Source: Sutcliffiella tianshenii
GTDB lineage: Bacteria; Bacillota; Bacilli; Bacillales; Bacillaceae_I
Reading direction: 5' to 3'
Assembly (NCBI RefSeq): GCF_016908565.1
Contig: NZ_JAFBED010000001.1
Coordinates: forward strand, 722,163-786,162
Length of the DNA stretch: 64,000 nucleotides
A program made the translations under genes and the position numbers. Below the pieces are notes generated by a model. The model searched no databases. It was given only the letters and a program-made list of their open reading frames with translations, and had not been told where the DNA came from. Below are positions 26,322-37,143 of the stretch, piece by piece. Position 1 is the stretch's first letter, and the number at the start of each line of letters is the position of its first letter.

Positions 26322-27812
26322 TTAGTTTAAGAATTGCATTGGGTCTTTTAGTTGACCGTTTTGGTACACTTCAAAGTGCAGGTGGATTCCAGTGGATTGA
26401 CCAGTTGTTCCCATTACCCCGATTTTTGCTCCTCGGGCTACTGTTTGTCCAACTGATACATCAATGGATGCCAAATGAGCGTACGTAGTCTTCATTCCAT
26501 TTTGGTGATTGATCACGATTTTATTGCCATAACCGCCATCCCAGCCAGCTGACTCTACAACACCATTATCAGCAGCTTTGATTGTACGGTCGCTAGGACG
26601 TGCGATATCGATGCCTTTGTGCATCTTACCCCAACGATGTCCCATTTTACTTGATACATAACCGCCTACTGCCGGCCATGCAAGTGAACCGCTGCCACGT
26701 GATGGGATTACCTTTGTTCCTTTTAGTACGATATGCTTAACAGGTTCTTTTAACACTTCTTCGTGTGTAACCTCTTTATTGACTTCAACACCATTTTCTT
26801 TAGTGACGATGGTTTGAATGTTTTTCTCCCCATTTACACCTTGCTGCTTCACTTTTGTTTCCCCTTTAGGAAGATCTGCATCTTCCACTACTTCTTGCTC
26901 ATAAGGGATTTCTTCGTTACGGGAGGATTCCTCTTTCACTACCACATGTACGAATGGTTTCAATGCCGTAACATTTAACGTAGAACCTATCTTCAGTAAA
27001 GAATCTTCCTTGATGTCAGGATTCAATGCCAACAGCTCTTCGGAAGTAAGATCGTGCTTTTCAGCGATATCCCCAAGTACATCACCTTGTGCCACCTCGT
27101 ACTTTTCCTCTTCCTTGACACCCTTCTTCAGAAGGTTAACAGCTTCTTCAACCGTCAGTACTTCAGAAGGTTTAACATTTTTCTCGGAAAATGAAACTTT
27201 TTCTTTCATTTGAACGTCTAATATACGAGACTCATCCACTTTGATAGCAGGAAGCTCCACATCGACTTTCTTTCTTTGCTCTAGCTCTTTCAATTTCTCC
27301 TCAGAGACAAAACCTAAAGTCAGTTGCTTTATTACTTTTTCCGCATCTTCCTTGCTTCCAAGCAGCACGATTTCTTTTCCATCGACAGTTATGGCAGAGG
27401 CATTTGCCTGTACTTCCAATTCAGCGGTAACTTTATCTAGAGTTTCCTTGTTCTGAGTGGAAGGTCTGAATACCTTTTCCGGTAAAACGGAAAGCTGGTT
27501 TCCTACAGTAAGGTCAAGACCTTTGAAATCCTTCTGCATCTCTTGAATCTTTGCATCGACTGTTTTATCCAGCAGGCCTTTATCATCTACTGCTCCAACG
27601 CGTTCTCCATTTACATAGACATGGTAGATTGTCCCTAAAAGGGAGTTTTCGCTTGCTTGGGCAGCTACAGCTCCAACTGATAACGTTCCTACGGCAACAG
27701 TAGTAAGCAACGCCTTTTTAGTCAGTACAGAAAAACGATTATTTTCTATTTTATGTTTCATATTTAGTTTTTTTGTGTATGTACTATATATAGACTTTAA
27801 TTGGCTGATCAT
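26322..27812 (-). CDS. Cell-wall M23 metallopeptidase with LysM and G5 domains
   Basis: 496 residues. An N-terminal signal or anchor segment (about 28-52) is followed by a LysM-like domain (about 250-295, with L-x-x-I-A-E-K-H and N-P-D-I), a G5 domain (about 305-375), and a C-terminal M23 endopeptidase (about 380-495). Its zinc ligands appear as H-x-G-I-D and, at the end, H-L-H-F-E. These enzymes cut peptide cross-bridges in peptidoglycan, and the LysM and G5 parts bind the wall. The ATG at 27812 has a GGGGG site. It stands next to walR, the regulator of most such hydrolases in Bacillus, but lacks a fully matching WalR box. Confidence 0.9.
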   Translation of the reverse strand: MISQLKSIYSTYTKKLNMKHKIENNRFSVLTKKALLTTVAVGTLSVGAVAAQASENSLLGTIYHVYVNGERVGAVDDKGLLDKTVDAKIQEMQKDFKGLDLTVGNQLSVLPEKVFRPSTQNKETLDKVTAELEVQANASAITVDGKEIVLLGSKEDAEKVIKQLTLGFVSEEKLKELEQRKKVDVELPAIKVDESRILDVQMKEKVSFSEKNVKPSEVLTVEEAVNLLKKGVKEEEKYEVAQGDVLGDIAEKHDLTSEELLALNPDIKEDSLLKIGSTLNVTALKPFVHVVVKEESSRNEEIPYEQEVVEDADLPKGETKVKQQGVNGEKNIQTIVTKENGVEVNKEVTHEEVLKEPVKHIVLKGTKVIPSRGSGSLAWPAVGGYVSSKMGHRWGKMHKGIDIARPSDRTIKAADNGVVESAGWDGGYGNKIVINHQNGMKTTYAHLASIDVSVGQTVARGAKIGVMGTTGQSTGIHLHFEVYQNGQLKDPMQFLN

Positions 27813-27964
27813 GGTTAAATCCCCCTGATTCCATTCCTCTACAAAAAGAACATGTTTATTTTTATTTGTTGAAAGATTACTAGGTATTTCGATACCCACG
27901 TAAATTTTTCGACTTCTTTACCATACCATATAACTATAAAAGAATAGAATAGTAGAACAAAAGA

Positions 27965-27981
27965 TGTAACATAATTGTATT
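27965..27981 (+). promoter_or_regulatory. Near-match to a WalR binding site upstream of the M23 gene
   Basis: TGTAAC, five bases, TGTATT. The first half fits the WalR consensus TGTWAH and the second differs at one position. It lies about 150 bases upstream of the M23 start, on the opposite strand to the gene. The rest of the 27813-28128 spacer shows nothing clear. Confidence 0.3.
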
Positions 27982-28128
27982 ATTGTTGTCATATTTAGGC
28001 GATTTTTAGTGGTTTTTCCTTATATAGTTAGCAGAATGGGTAATTTTTCTTACATAATTGTGATAAATAATGAGGCAATTTTGGTAGATTTGTATAATGA
28101 AGGGTTTATTAGCAATAATCATGGAACA

Positions 28129-28175
28129 TAAAAAAGCCCTCCGCTTTTCGTCATTGAAAAGCGGCGGGCTTTTTG
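28129..28175 (-). terminator. Terminator of the tRNA operon
   Basis: A long stem (AAAAAGCCC-CCGCTTTT type arms, about 18 bp with one mismatch) around a seven-base loop, followed by U residues on the minus strand, just after tRNA-Phe. Confidence 0.9.
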
Positions 28176-28178
28176 GGA

Positions 28179-28251
28179 TGGCTCGGGACGGAATCGAACC
28201 GCCGACACATGGATTTTCAGTCCATTGCTCTACCAACTGAGCTACCGAGCC
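28179..28251 (-). tRNA. tRNA-Phe (GAA)
   Basis: Complete cloverleaf on the minus strand. The acceptor stem GGCTCGG pairs with CCGAGCC, the anticodon loop reads CTGAAAA with anticodon GAA, and the T loop is GGTTCGATT. CCA is not encoded. It is the last gene of the four-tRNA operon. Confidence 0.97.
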
Positions 28252-28280
28252 TAATTTAGTTATGTATAAATTAGAAAAAA

Positions 28281-28356
28281 TGGCGGTCCCGACCGGGATC
28301 GAACCGGCGATCTCCTGCGTGACAGGCAGGCATGTTAACCGCTACACCACGGGACC
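28281..28356 (-). tRNA. tRNA-Asp (GTC)
   Basis: Minus strand. The acceptor stem GGTCCCG pairs with CGGGACC, the anticodon is GTC in CTGTCAC, the T loop is GGTTCGATC, and the 3' CCA is encoded. Confidence 0.97.
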
Positions 28357-28378
28357 TTTGATGCTGATAAGTAAAAGA

Positions 28379-28453
28379 TGGTGACCCATACGGGATTCGA
28401 ACCCGTGTTACCGCCGTGAAAGGGCGGTGTCTTAACCGCTTGACCAATGGGCC
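28379..28453 (-). tRNA. tRNA-Glu (TTC)
   Basis: Minus strand. Acceptor stem GGCCCAT with ATGGGTC, anticodon TTC in CTTTCAC, T loop GGTTCGAAT, encoded 3' CCA. Confidence 0.97.
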
Positions 28454-28459
28454 TTGCAA

Positions 28460-28535
28460 TGGTGTGCCATGAAGGACTCGAACCTTCGACCCTCTGATTA
28501 AAAGTCAGATGCTCTACCGACTGAGCTAATGGCAC
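28460..28535 (-). tRNA. tRNA-Lys (TTT)
   Basis: Minus strand. Acceptor stem GTGCCAT with ATGGCAC, anticodon TTT in CTTTTAA, T loop GGTTCGAGT, encoded 3' CCA. First gene of the Lys-Glu-Asp-Phe operon. An AT-rich promoter region lies upstream at 28536-28620. Confidence 0.97.
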
Positions 28536-28641
28536 TTAAGTGTCTAACAATCTACTGTTTTGACGACGTTTTTAATAATATCATAATATCATTGCTTTAA
28601 GCAATAGTCTTTTTAAAAAAAGATTTAAACAAAGTGTACCC

Positions 28642-28786
28642 TTTAAACACCGCTGTTGATTTCCGCACTAGGCTGCGCTTTCCGCGGGGCGGTAGGCTGG
28701 AGCCTCCTCGGCATCCGCCTTGCGGGGTCTCCAGCCTACCGCTGCCTCCCGCAGGAGTCTTCGCCTATTGCTCCAATCAACTGCTA
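28642..28786 (+). repeat. Dispersed palindromic repeat, copy 2 (class a)
   Basis: Same outer frame as copy 1, but the inner arms are GCGGTAGGCTGGAG and CTCCAGCCTACCGC, a perfect 14-bp pair. Compared with copies 1, 3 and 5 both sides have changed together. It lies between the tRNA operon and purA. Confidence 0.92.
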
Positions 28787-28823
28787 GAGTCACATAGCCA
28801 ATACTATTCTATAATAGAACCAA

Positions 28824-28860
28824 TAATAAAAGATGGCTGCTTCATCAAGAAGCAACCATC
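28824..28860 (-). terminator. Terminator of purA
   Basis: GATGGCTGCTTC at 28832-28843 and GAAGCAACCATC at 28849-28860 form a 12-bp stem with one G-U pair, followed by U-rich sequence on the minus strand. Confidence 0.85.
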
Positions 28861-28883
28861 CCTAATTACATTAAATCAATATA

Positions 28884-30248
<1,365 letters not shown>

Positions 30249-30266
30249 TCATGAGAAAGTCAACCA

Positions 30267-30311
30267 AAACCCGAACGATTAATAAATTTGCATTGTTATT
30301 TGTTCGTGAAT
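30267..30311 (-). promoter_or_regulatory. Putative PurR operator (two inverted PurBoxes) upstream of purA
   Basis: AAACCCGAACGAT at 30267-30279 and, inverted, a GTTCG-centred box at 30299-30311, separated by about 19 bases. The first matches the PurBox core CCGAAC; the second has CGAAC without the extra C. B. subtilis purA is PurR-repressed from a similar arrangement. Confidence 0.55.
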
Positions 30312-30355
30312 ATTACAGTTTTGTTGCATTTTGTTTTGTTCTATAACATTTATCA

Positions 30356-30390
30356 TATAAAAAAGGCACCTACAAGTGTAGATGCCTTTT
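30356..30390 (-). terminator. Terminator of dnaB
   Basis: AAAAGGCACCTACA and TGTAGATGCCTTTT form a 14-bp stem with one G-U pair around a two-base gap, followed by U residues on the minus strand. Confidence 0.85.
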
Positions 30391-30391
30391 A

Positions 30392-31759
30392 TTATGCCCC
30401 CGGTGGGACAGATTCATCATCAAATCTGCGCTCGAGGTTAACGAATTTGTTGTATTCTTTTACGAAAGCGAGTGAGACCGTACCAACCGGACCATTACGC
30501 TGCTTGGCCAGGATGATCTCGATGATGTTCTTGTTTTCACTTTCTTTGTCGTAATAATCGTCACGGTATAGGAAGCCAACGATGTCGGCATCCTGCTCGA
30601 TACTTCCGGATTCACGGATATCGGACATCATCGGGCGCTTATCCTGTCTTTGCTCCACACCACGGGAAAGCTGGGATAGGGCAATAACCGGAACCTGCAA
30701 TTCCCTTGCTAGAGCTTTTAAGGAACGGGATATTTCGGATACTTCCTGCTGACGATTCTCTCCGCCGTTTCTGCCGCTTCCCTGGATCAGTTGCAGGTAA
30801 TCGATCAGGATCATCCCAAGGCCGCTCTCCTGCTTCAGACGGCGGCATTTGGAGCGTATTTCACTCACTCGGACACCTGGTGTATCATCGATGTAGATCC
30901 CGGCATTGGAGAGGCTTCCCATCGCCATGGTCAGCTTGCTCCAATCCTCAGCAGTCAATTGACCGGTCCTCAGGTTTTGTGCGTTGATATTCCCCTCCGC
31001 ACAGAGCATCCTCATGACAAGCTGCTCAGCACCCATCTCCAGACTGAAGATAGCGACGTTCTCCCGGGCTTTTGTTGCCACGTTCTGAGCAATATTCAGT
31101 GCGAAAGCCGTTTTACCAACAGAAGGACGGGCCGCGATGATGATCAGGTCATTTCGCTGGAAACCCGCAGTCATACGATCAAGCTCAGTGAAGCCTGTTT
31201 CGATACCGGTGATTTCCCCTTTGCGTTGGGTGAGGACTTCGATGTTATCGTAGGTTTTCACAAGCACGTCCTTGATGTTCTGGAAGACCCCGGAATTTTT
31301 GCGTTGTGATACTTCAAGTATCTGCTTTTCCGCTTCATTCAGCAGGCCTGCCACTTCGTCTTCCCTGGAATAGCCTTCCTGTGCGATGCTTGTAGCCGTA
31401 CGGATCAGTCGCCTTAGAATGGACTTTTCCTCAACGATTTTTGCATAGTACTCAATATTTGCTGCAGTCGGAACCGAGTTTGCCAAGTCACTCAAGTAGG
31501 AAACCCCGCCTACTTCTTCTAACAGCCTCAAGTTCGCAAGCTCTGCTGTGACAGTTACAAGATCGATCGGTTCCCCGCGGTCCGATAGATTCAATATGCA
31601 ATTGAAGATCTTCTGGTGGGCAGCACGGTAGAAATCATCTGGCAAAACCAGCTCTGCCGCCATGGTAAGGGCCGAAGGTTCCAAGAATATGGCACCTAGG
31701 ACGGCCTGTTCCGCTTCTATATTTTGTGGTGGTATACGGTCAGCAAAAAGATCGCTCAT
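30392..31759 (-). CDS. dnaB: Replicative DNA helicase (called DnaC in B. subtilis)
   Basis: 455 residues, the ring helicase that unwinds the fork 5' to 3' and recruits primase. The N-terminal domain starts about residue 10 (P-P-Q-N-I-E-A-E-Q-A-V-L-G). The RecA-like motor has the Walker A A-R-P-S-V-G-K-T (about 208-216), Walker B I-D-Y-L-Q-L and the S-Q-L-S-R-G-V-E-Q-R segment. It is downstream of rplI with a small attenuating hairpin between them. The ribosome binding site is GGGAGGAGG. Confidence 0.98.
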   Translation of the reverse strand: MSDLFADRIPPQNIEAEQAVLGAIFLEPSALTMAAELVLPDDFYRAAHQKIFNCILNLSDRGEPIDLVTVTAELANLRLLEEVGGVSYLSDLANSVPTAANIEYYAKIVEEKSILRRLIRTATSIAQEGYSREDEVAGLLNEAEKQILEVSQRKNSGVFQNIKDVLVKTYDNIEVLTQRKGEITGIETGFTELDRMTAGFQRNDLIIIAARPSVGKTAFALNIAQNVATKARENVAIFSLEMGAEQLVMRMLCAEGNINAQNLRTGQLTAEDWSKLTMAMGSLSNAGIYIDDTPGVRVSEIRSKCRRLKQESGLGMILIDYLQLIQGSGRNGGENRQQEVSEISRSLKALARELQVPVIALSQLSRGVEQRQDKRPMMSDIRESGSIEQDADIVGFLYRDDYYDKESENKNIIEIILAKQRNGPVGTVSLAFVKEYNKFVNLERRFDDESVPPGA

Positions 31760-31803
31760 CCTTGTTCCTCCTCCCTCGTAAGCTTGTCTATATATTCCTT
31801 TGC

Positions 31804-31829
31804 AAAAAGAAAACCCGGCTGCTGCCGAG
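31804..31829 (-). terminator. Weak hairpin between rplI and dnaB
   Basis: On the minus strand CTCGGC, a four-base loop and GCCGGG (one G-U pair) are followed by TTTTCTTTTT. It may lower read-through from the ribosomal gene into dnaB. Confidence 0.5.
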
Positions 31830-31855
31830 CATCGATTGGTTGTTGGCTTTATCTA

Positions 31856-32305
31856 TTATTTTTGTTCCGTTACATGTACTTTCAGCGTTGCAGTGACTTC
31901 GGAATGCAGCTTAACCGGAACATTCGTATAGCCCAAAGCTCGAATCGCATCGTTCAGTTCCATTTTACGTTTATCGATTTTGATCTTATGCTTTTTCTGC
32001 AGTTCTTCGGAGATTTGCTTGGTCGTGATAGAGCCGAAAAGGCGTCCGCCTTCCCCAGCCTTCGTTTGGAACTCCAATGTCAGCTTTTCGATTGTTTCCT
32101 TGAGTTCTTTTGCATTCTCAAGCTCTTGCTCCGCTTCTTTTACTTCTTTATTTTTTTGTGCCTCTAATGATTTAAGGTTACCATGTGATGCTTCCATCGC
32201 CAACCCTTGTTTTAGTAGAAAATTATGGGCATAGCCATCTGCCACATTTTTAACTTCGCCTTTTTTCCCTTTTCCTTTTACATCTTTCAAGAAAATGACT
32301 CTCAT
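31856..32305 (-). CDS. rplI: 50S ribosomal protein L9
   Basis: 149 residues, normal length. The N-terminal domain M-R-V-I-F-L-K-D-V with G-Y-A-x-N-F-L binds 23S rRNA, a long charged helix follows (about 45-75), and a C-terminal domain ends it. The start overlaps the gdpP stop as ATGA. gdpP-rplI-dnaB is the order in Bacillus. Confidence 0.98.
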   Translation of the reverse strand: MRVIFLKDVKGKGKKGEVKNVADGYAHNFLLKQGLAMEASHGNLKSLEAQKNKEVKEAEQELENAKELKETIEKLTLEFQTKAGEGGRLFGSITTKQISEELQKKHKIKIDKRKMELNDAIRALGYTNVPVKLHSEVTATLKVHVTEQK

Positions 32306-34272
32306 TCCTTGGTACCTCCTTGTAGGTATTCACGAATTGCTTCTTTAAGTTTCTCTTCTGCTTCATCTATCGTCATGCTCAGCTGAGTCGCTGCATTAGT
32401 CAAGTGTCCGCCGCCTTCCAGCATCTCCATGACGACCTGCACATTGATGTCGCCAAGGGACCTTGCACTGATGCTGACCTGATCTCCAGTCCGATGGGCA
32501 ATGACAAAAGAGGTATTGATATCACTCATGGCAAGCAACGTATCGGCCGCTTGTGCGATCATGACTTGATCGAAGAAATCTTCCGGATTGCCTTTTGCAA
32601 TGACGATTCCATCCTGATAGAGATAAGCACTTTCGATAAGCTTTGCACGCTTGACGAAGCGATCCAAGTTCTCTTTCAATAGCTTTTGCACCAATATCGT
32701 GTCTGCCCCTTGTGAGCGCAGATAGGATGCAGCATCGAATGTACGTGAACCAGTTCGGACAGTGAAGCTTTTTGTATCTACTATTATACCAGCAAGTAGT
32801 GCTGTCGCTTCAAGCATGGTGATTTTGAGGCGCTTTGGCTGGTATTGTAAAAGCTCGGTCACAAGCTCTGCTGTTGAGGATGCATAAGGCTCCATGTATA
32901 CAAGCAACGGATCTTCGATAAAGTCTTCCCCTCGACGATGGTGGTCGATGACGACGACATCCTCGATCTTGTTCAGAAGCTTTTCCTCAATCACAAGTGA
33001 CGGTTTATGGGTATCCACCACCACAAGCAAGGTATCATTGGTTGCCATATCTAAAGCTTCCTCAGGCGAGATAATTTTCTCCCATAGCTCGTCATGACTT
33101 TTCAATTCGCTTAGCAGGCGCTGGATGCCGGCATCAATCTCATTTTGATTCAACACGATGAACGAATCCTTTTGATTGAGCTCCGCCACCTTGGCAATCC
33201 CGATGGCCGCACCAATTGCATCCATATCCGGATAGCGATGACCCATGATAATGACCTTGTCACTTTCATGTATCAGTTCTTTAAGGGCGTGGGAAATGAC
33301 GCGGGCTCTTACTCTCGTACGCTTTTCCATCGGATTGGTCTTTCCTCCGTAAAAACGCACTTTCCCATTTGTCTGCTTGATGGCTACCTGATCACCGCCA
33401 CGGCCTAGCGCAAGGTCGAGACTGGATTGGGCCAGATGCCCGAGCTCCGGAAGGGAAGGGACGCCTGTACCGATACCAACACTTAGCGTCAGCGGCATGC
33501 TTTGTTTAGCCGTTTGTTCCCGGACTTCATCGAGAATCGTAAATTTGTTTTTTTCAAGCTGCACTAGAATTTGTTCATTCAATACTACGATAAAGCGTTC
33601 CATCGAGGTCCTTTTAAGGAATACGCCATTTTCAGTGGCCCATTTATTGATGATGGAGGTGACTTGGCTGTTGATGGCACTCTTCGTCTGATCGTCCATG
33701 CCTTGGGTCACTTCATCATAATTATCAAGGAAGATGATACCGAGTACTGTTCGTTCTTCTTCATATTGCTTTTCAATTTGCGTCTGTTCTGTGACATCGA
33801 AAAAGTAAATCAGGCGCTCCGCCTTTTTGATCACCACTTTATATTTTCTATCATGAAGAGGGACCACTTCGGTCTCGACGTCCTGCTTCAGTAAAGGGAT
33901 CAGATTCTCCCCCACATCATAAAGCGATCTGCCGACTAACGTCTCCTCATGAAAACAAGAGGCCAGGAAGGGATTGGTCCACTCGATCTGATAGTCATCA
34001 TTGTAGAGCATGATCCCGATCGGCATTTCCATCAATGCCTCTTCGCCCACCTTTTTTAACCGATAGGATAAGGTCGAGATATAAGTTTCCATTTCCTTTT
34101 TGGCTGTTTGTTCTACTTTCATATAGAAGTAAATGACGATACCAAGGAGCAGAAAACTTGCCAGCCCTATTTGCCATTGGAAAAACATGATTACCCCGAA
34201 CTGGATCACGCTAATGAGCAGCAGTGTATAGAAAGGGTAACGGAAATTCAGTTTTTCAAAATAATTAGGCAT
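32302..34272 (-). CDS. gdpP: Cyclic di-AMP phosphodiesterase GdpP
   Basis: 656 residues. Two membrane helices (about 12-50), a PAS domain (about 85-150), a degenerate GGDEF domain (about 170-305) and a DHH/DHHA1 phosphodiesterase (about 335-655). DHH motifs are D-M-D-A-I-G-A, V-V-D-T-H and I-D-H-H-R-R, and the DHHA1 part ends with G-G-G-H. It hydrolyses c-di-AMP to pApA and so affects potassium balance, wall stress and beta-lactam tolerance. The ATG has an AGGAG site. The usual tight coupling to yybS is broken here by two palindromic repeats. Confidence 0.97.
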   Translation of the reverse strand: MPNYFEKLNFRYPFYTLLLISVIQFGVIMFFQWQIGLASFLLLGIVIYFYMKVEQTAKKEMETYISTLSYRLKKVGEEALMEMPIGIMLYNDDYQIEWTNPFLASCFHEETLVGRSLYDVGENLIPLLKQDVETEVVPLHDRKYKVVIKKAERLIYFFDVTEQTQIEKQYEEERTVLGIIFLDNYDEVTQGMDDQTKSAINSQVTSIINKWATENGVFLKRTSMERFIVVLNEQILVQLEKNKFTILDEVREQTAKQSMPLTLSVGIGTGVPSLPELGHLAQSSLDLALGRGGDQVAIKQTNGKVRFYGGKTNPMEKRTRVRARVISHALKELIHESDKVIIMGHRYPDMDAIGAAIGIAKVAELNQKDSFIVLNQNEIDAGIQRLLSELKSHDELWEKIISPEEALDMATNDTLLVVVDTHKPSLVIEEKLLNKIEDVVVIDHHRRGEDFIEDPLLVYMEPYASSTAELVTELLQYQPKRLKITMLEATALLAGIIVDTKSFTVRTGSRTFDAASYLRSQGADTILVQKLLKENLDRFVKRAKLIESAYLYQDGIVIAKGNPEDFFDQVMIAQAADTLLAMSDINTSFVIAHRTGDQVSISARSLGDINVQVVMEMLEGGGHLTNAATQLSMTIDEAEEKLKEAIREYLQGGTKE

Positions 34273-34320
34273 TTATTTTTCAGCTCCTAATTAACAATTT
34301 ACTGTTTATTTTGTGTTTGA

Positions 34321-34462
34321 GTTAAACACCGCTGTTGATTTCCGCACTAGGCTGCGCTTTCCGCGGGGCGTTTGTGGAGCCTCCTCGGGCTTCGCCCTGC
34401 GGGGTCTCCACTAAACGCTTCCTCCCGCAGGAGTCTTCGCCTATTGCTCCAATCACCAGCTA
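34321..34462 (+). repeat. Dispersed palindromic repeat, copy 3 (class a)
   Basis: GCTGTTGATT at the left end, the GCTTTCCGCGGGGCG core, then AATCACCAGC at the right end. Inner arms GCGTTTGTGGAG and CTCCACTAAACGC. It forms an inverted pair with copy 4, 98 bases away. Confidence 0.9.
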
Positions 34463-34560
34463 GCATTCATAAAAAAGCCAACGATTTTTTAACAATGAGT
34501 AATGTAATAACTACACAATGCAAACAAAAATATAATGCGGACCGTTTTGGGTTAAATGCC

Positions 34561-34700
34561 TCCCCTGTTGATTGGAGTGCAAGGTGTGAGACTCCTGCGG
34601 GAGATGGCGGTAGACTTGAGACCCCGCAGGCAAGCCGAGGAGGCTCAAGCAACGCCCCGCGGAAAGCGAACTCCTGGAACGGAAATCAACAGGGTGTTTA
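34561..34700 (-). repeat. Dispersed palindromic repeat, copy 4 (class b, inverted)
   Basis: Opposite orientation to copy 3. Outer arms CCTGTTGATT and AATCAACAGG pair perfectly. The class b half has TTCCAGGAGTTCGC instead of CACTAGGCTGCGC, and CACACCTTGC instead of TTCGCCTATTGC. It lies in the yybS-gdpP gap. Confidence 0.9.
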
Positions 34701-34705
34701 AAGTG

Positions 34706-34745
34706 AAGACATTATTTATATAGACCTTACTCCAAATAATGTCTT
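34706..34745 (-). terminator. Hairpin downstream of yybS
   Basis: AAGACATTATTT at 34706-34717 and AAATAATGTCTT at 34734-34745 form a perfect 12-bp stem. There is no clear U run after it on the minus strand, so it is a possible terminator or processing site. Confidence 0.5.
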
Positions 34746-34756
34746 TGAGTAAAGTC

Positions 34757-35683
34757 TCATTTTTTTATCCGCTTTCGTAAGTCGAATCCTAAATCTATGA
34801 TGCCTACCATTCTTATTATATAGAGCAACGGAGGGATTAGAAAGGATAAAATTAGCATGATGATGGGTACAGCCTTTGTAATTCTTTTTTCATGGCAGAA
34901 GTGAAAGATAAAGGACATACCCTGTACGGTCATGAGCAGCATAAGGATATAGGACAAATTCATGGTTGCCAAAAAGAGTGTGGAGCCCTTCTCCATTTCC
35001 ACCAGGGAAAGCAGTATCACAATCAGGTAATACCACAGCAGGCTTTTTGGCAGCATGAAATCACGGAATGGAGGAAAAGGCTGGACCGGTTCCTTCAGAC
35101 GCTTCAGGACGAACCCTGTGATCATTTGCGAAACAAAGGCAAATACAAAAGCGACCGTGACCATGCCGGACGGCAAAAGGTAGGTGAATTGTTCCACCAT
35201 CTGCTCCATGAGCGCCATGGTTTCCTCTGAATTCTGACCGAGTGCTGAAGCCATTGCCTCCGCATTTTTCAAGGAGTCATTCAGCATTTCATCTATCAGT
35301 TCGGCAATATTTATTTCAAATAGGACAATGGCAACCACATACCCTAGAACCAAGTTCAATAGATACATTCCGGTTGCAGCACCTAAAATGGCATAGCGGC
35401 TGCTGTTTTTCGCGAAAAGATAGCCCATCACCACTCCGACCGAGCTCATGGGAATGCTAAGGATAAGTGCTGCGGGAGATCCCATCAGCAAGCTCAGTAT
35501 ATTGGCAAGCACCGCAAACCATATTCCCGATTTCCAATTGTTCCGGACCGTATAGATGACAAAAGGGACAACGAGCGCAAACAGGGTAATGACCCCGATT
35601 CCAGGTATGAATAATGTCATCAGGAGGAGCAGTACAAAGATTCCGAGCAATACCGCTCCCTCTGTAATATTTTTGGTTTTCAA
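34757..35683 (-). CDS. yybS: YybS family membrane protein (DUF2232)
   Basis: 308 residues with eight or so hydrophobic segments spread along the chain, typical of the DUF2232/YybS family found between rpsR and gdpP in Bacillus. The function is unknown; the fold resembles ECF-type substrate-binding membrane proteins. The start is the TTG at 35683 after a GGAGG site. The loop near 140-170 is acidic and extracellular or cytoplasmic. Confidence 0.93.
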   Translation of the reverse strand: MKTKNITEGAVLLGIFVLLLLMTLFIPGIGVITLFALVVPFVIYTVRNNWKSGIWFAVLANILSLLMGSPAALILSIPMSSVGVVMGYLFAKNSSRYAILGAATGMYLLNLVLGYVVAIVLFEINIAELIDEMLNDSLKNAEAMASALGQNSEETMALMEQMVEQFTYLLPSGMVTVAFVFAFVSQMITGFVLKRLKEPVQPFPPFRDFMLPKSLLWYYLIVILLSLVEMEKGSTLFLATMNLSYILMLLMTVQGMSFIFHFCHEKRITKAVPIIMLILSFLIPPLLYIIRMVGIIDLGFDLRKRIKK

Positions 35684-35785
35684 AGCTTACAAACCTCCAT
35701 GAATACTTTAGTTAAACTTATGTATAGTTTATCCTTTAGATACTATTACAATCAATTTCAAGGACTTTTATTCATACCCAAACTA

Positions 35786-35830
35786 GCAAAAAGGAAGGCA
35801 GCAAGATATTCTCTCACTGCCTTCCTCTTT
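35786..35830 (-). terminator. Terminator of the rpsF-ssbA-rpsR operon
   Basis: AAGGAAGGCAG at 35792-35802 and CTGCCTTCCT at 35818-35827 make a 10-bp stem followed by U residues on the minus strand. Confidence 0.88.
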
Positions 35831-35848
35831 TATTGTATATGTGCGTGA

Positions 35849-36121
<273 letters not shown>

Positions 36122-36158
36122 TTAAGCCGTTTTTTTATCAAAACGATTCCTTCTAGGA

Positions 36159-36689
36159 TTAGAACGGAAGATCGTCGTCAGATATATCGATAGGTTGACC
36201 ATCATTTTTGAATGGGTCGTCATCAACACGAGTATAACCTTGGTTGTTGTTATTGCTGCGTTGTTGTTGGTTCTGATCGTACCCAAACGGAGATGAACCA
36301 TAGCCTTGATCTTGATTTGGATTAGGACGATTGTTGTTATATCCTCCTGAACCGCCAGATCCACCGGATCCTTTAGGCTCCAAGAATTGAACACCTTCTG
36401 CCACTATTTCCGTTACGTATACACGTTTTCCATCTTGGCCTTCATAATTGCGCGTCTGGATTCTGCCGTCGACACCTGCCAAGCTTCCTTTTTTCAGGAA
36501 GTTAGCTGCGTTTTCCGCTTGTTTTCTCCAAACTACACAGTTTATAAAATCAGCTTCGCGTTCGCCCTGCTGATTCTGGAACGTACGATTTACTGCCAAA
36601 GTAAAAGTAGCAACCGCCACTCCACTTGGGGTATAGCGCAATTCAGGGTCTTTCGTTAAGCGACCAACCAATACTACGCGATTTAACAT
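36159..36689 (-). CDS. ssbA: Single-stranded DNA-binding protein SsbA
   Basis: 176 residues. The OB-fold (about 1-110) begins [15 protein letters not shown], typical of SSB. A Gly/Asn/Gln-rich disordered tail (about 112-168) ends in the acidic D-D-D-L-P-F tip, which docks replication and repair partners. The ATG at 36689 is preceded by AAGGAGGAG. The operon rpsF-ssbA-rpsR is conserved and is the main SSB source. Confidence 0.98.
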   Translation of the reverse strand: MLNRVVLVGRLTKDPELRYTPSGVAVATFTLAVNRTFQNQQGEREADFINCVVWRKQAENAANFLKKGSLAGVDGRIQTRNYEGQDGKRVYVTEIVAEGVQFLEPKGSGGSGGSGGYNNNRPNPNQDQGYGSSPFGYDQNQQQRSNNNNQGYTRVDDDPFKNDGQPIDISDDDLPF

Positions 36690-36734
36690 CAGAACCACTC
36701 CTCCTTGAGACGACGTCCATAAAGAGGACAACTA

Positions 36735-37025
36735 TTATTTAACTTCTTTTTTAACAACAATATGACGGATGATATCTTCGCTGATTTTAGCTAGACGATC
36801 AAACTCTTGAACTGCAGCTGGCTCAGTAGCCACGTTTACTAACATATAGTAACCGTCACGGAAATCATTGATTTCGTAAGCTAAACGGCGTTTGCCCCAC
36901 TCTTTTGCTTCAGTAAGTTCTGCACCGTTGTCAGTTAAGATCGTGTTGAAACGTTCTACAACAGCTTTTTTAGCGTCTTCCTCAATGTTTGGACGGATGA
37001 TATACATGATTTCGTACTTGTTCAT
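36735..37025 (-). CDS. rpsF: 30S ribosomal protein S6
   Basis: 96 residues. N-terminal Y-E-I-M-Y-I-I-R-P and middle G-K-R-R-L-A-Y-E-I are the S6 signature. The ATG at 37025 has a perfect AAAGGAGGTGA. First gene of the operon, with a strong SigA promoter and a candidate S6:S18-binding leader upstream. Confidence 0.98.
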   Translation of the reverse strand: MNKYEIMYIIRPNIEEDAKKAVVERFNTILTDNGAELTEAKEWGKRRLAYEINDFRDGYYMLVNVATEPAAVQEFDRLAKISEDIIRHIVVKKEVK

Positions 37026-37042
37026 CACAGTCACCTCCTTTT

Positions 37043-37065
37043 GGTCTAAACGGCCCTTAGTGGGC
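37043..37065 (-). promoter_or_regulatory. Candidate S6:S18-binding leader hairpin in the rpsF mRNA
   Basis: Between the promoter and the rpsF site, the minus strand reads GCCCACTAAGGGCCGTTTAG: a short stem with CCG on its 3' side. Bacterial rpsF leaders bind S6 and S18 at a stem with a bulged CCG. The match here is by eye only. Confidence 0.35.
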
Positions 37066-37107
37066 AAGGAGCAATCAATTATAAATAATCATTACTCACA
37101 AATTTAG

Positions 37108-37136
37108 ATTATAGCAGAACGCATGTCTTTTTGCAA
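37108..37136 (-). promoter_or_regulatory. SigA promoter of the rpsF-ssbA-rpsR operon
   Basis: On the minus strand TTGCAA (37136-37131), 17 bases, TATAAT (37113-37108). Confidence 0.8.
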
Positions 37137-37143
37137 ACATTCC

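Noticed and set aside
28006..28535. Short open frames on the minus strand across the tRNA cluster
   Set aside because: They read through four clear tRNA genes and contain only translated tRNA sequence.
34372..34701. 109-codon frame over repeat copies 3 and 4
   Set aside because: It arises from the GC-rich repeat, with similar short frames in the other copies but no shared frame or start, so the element is not coding.
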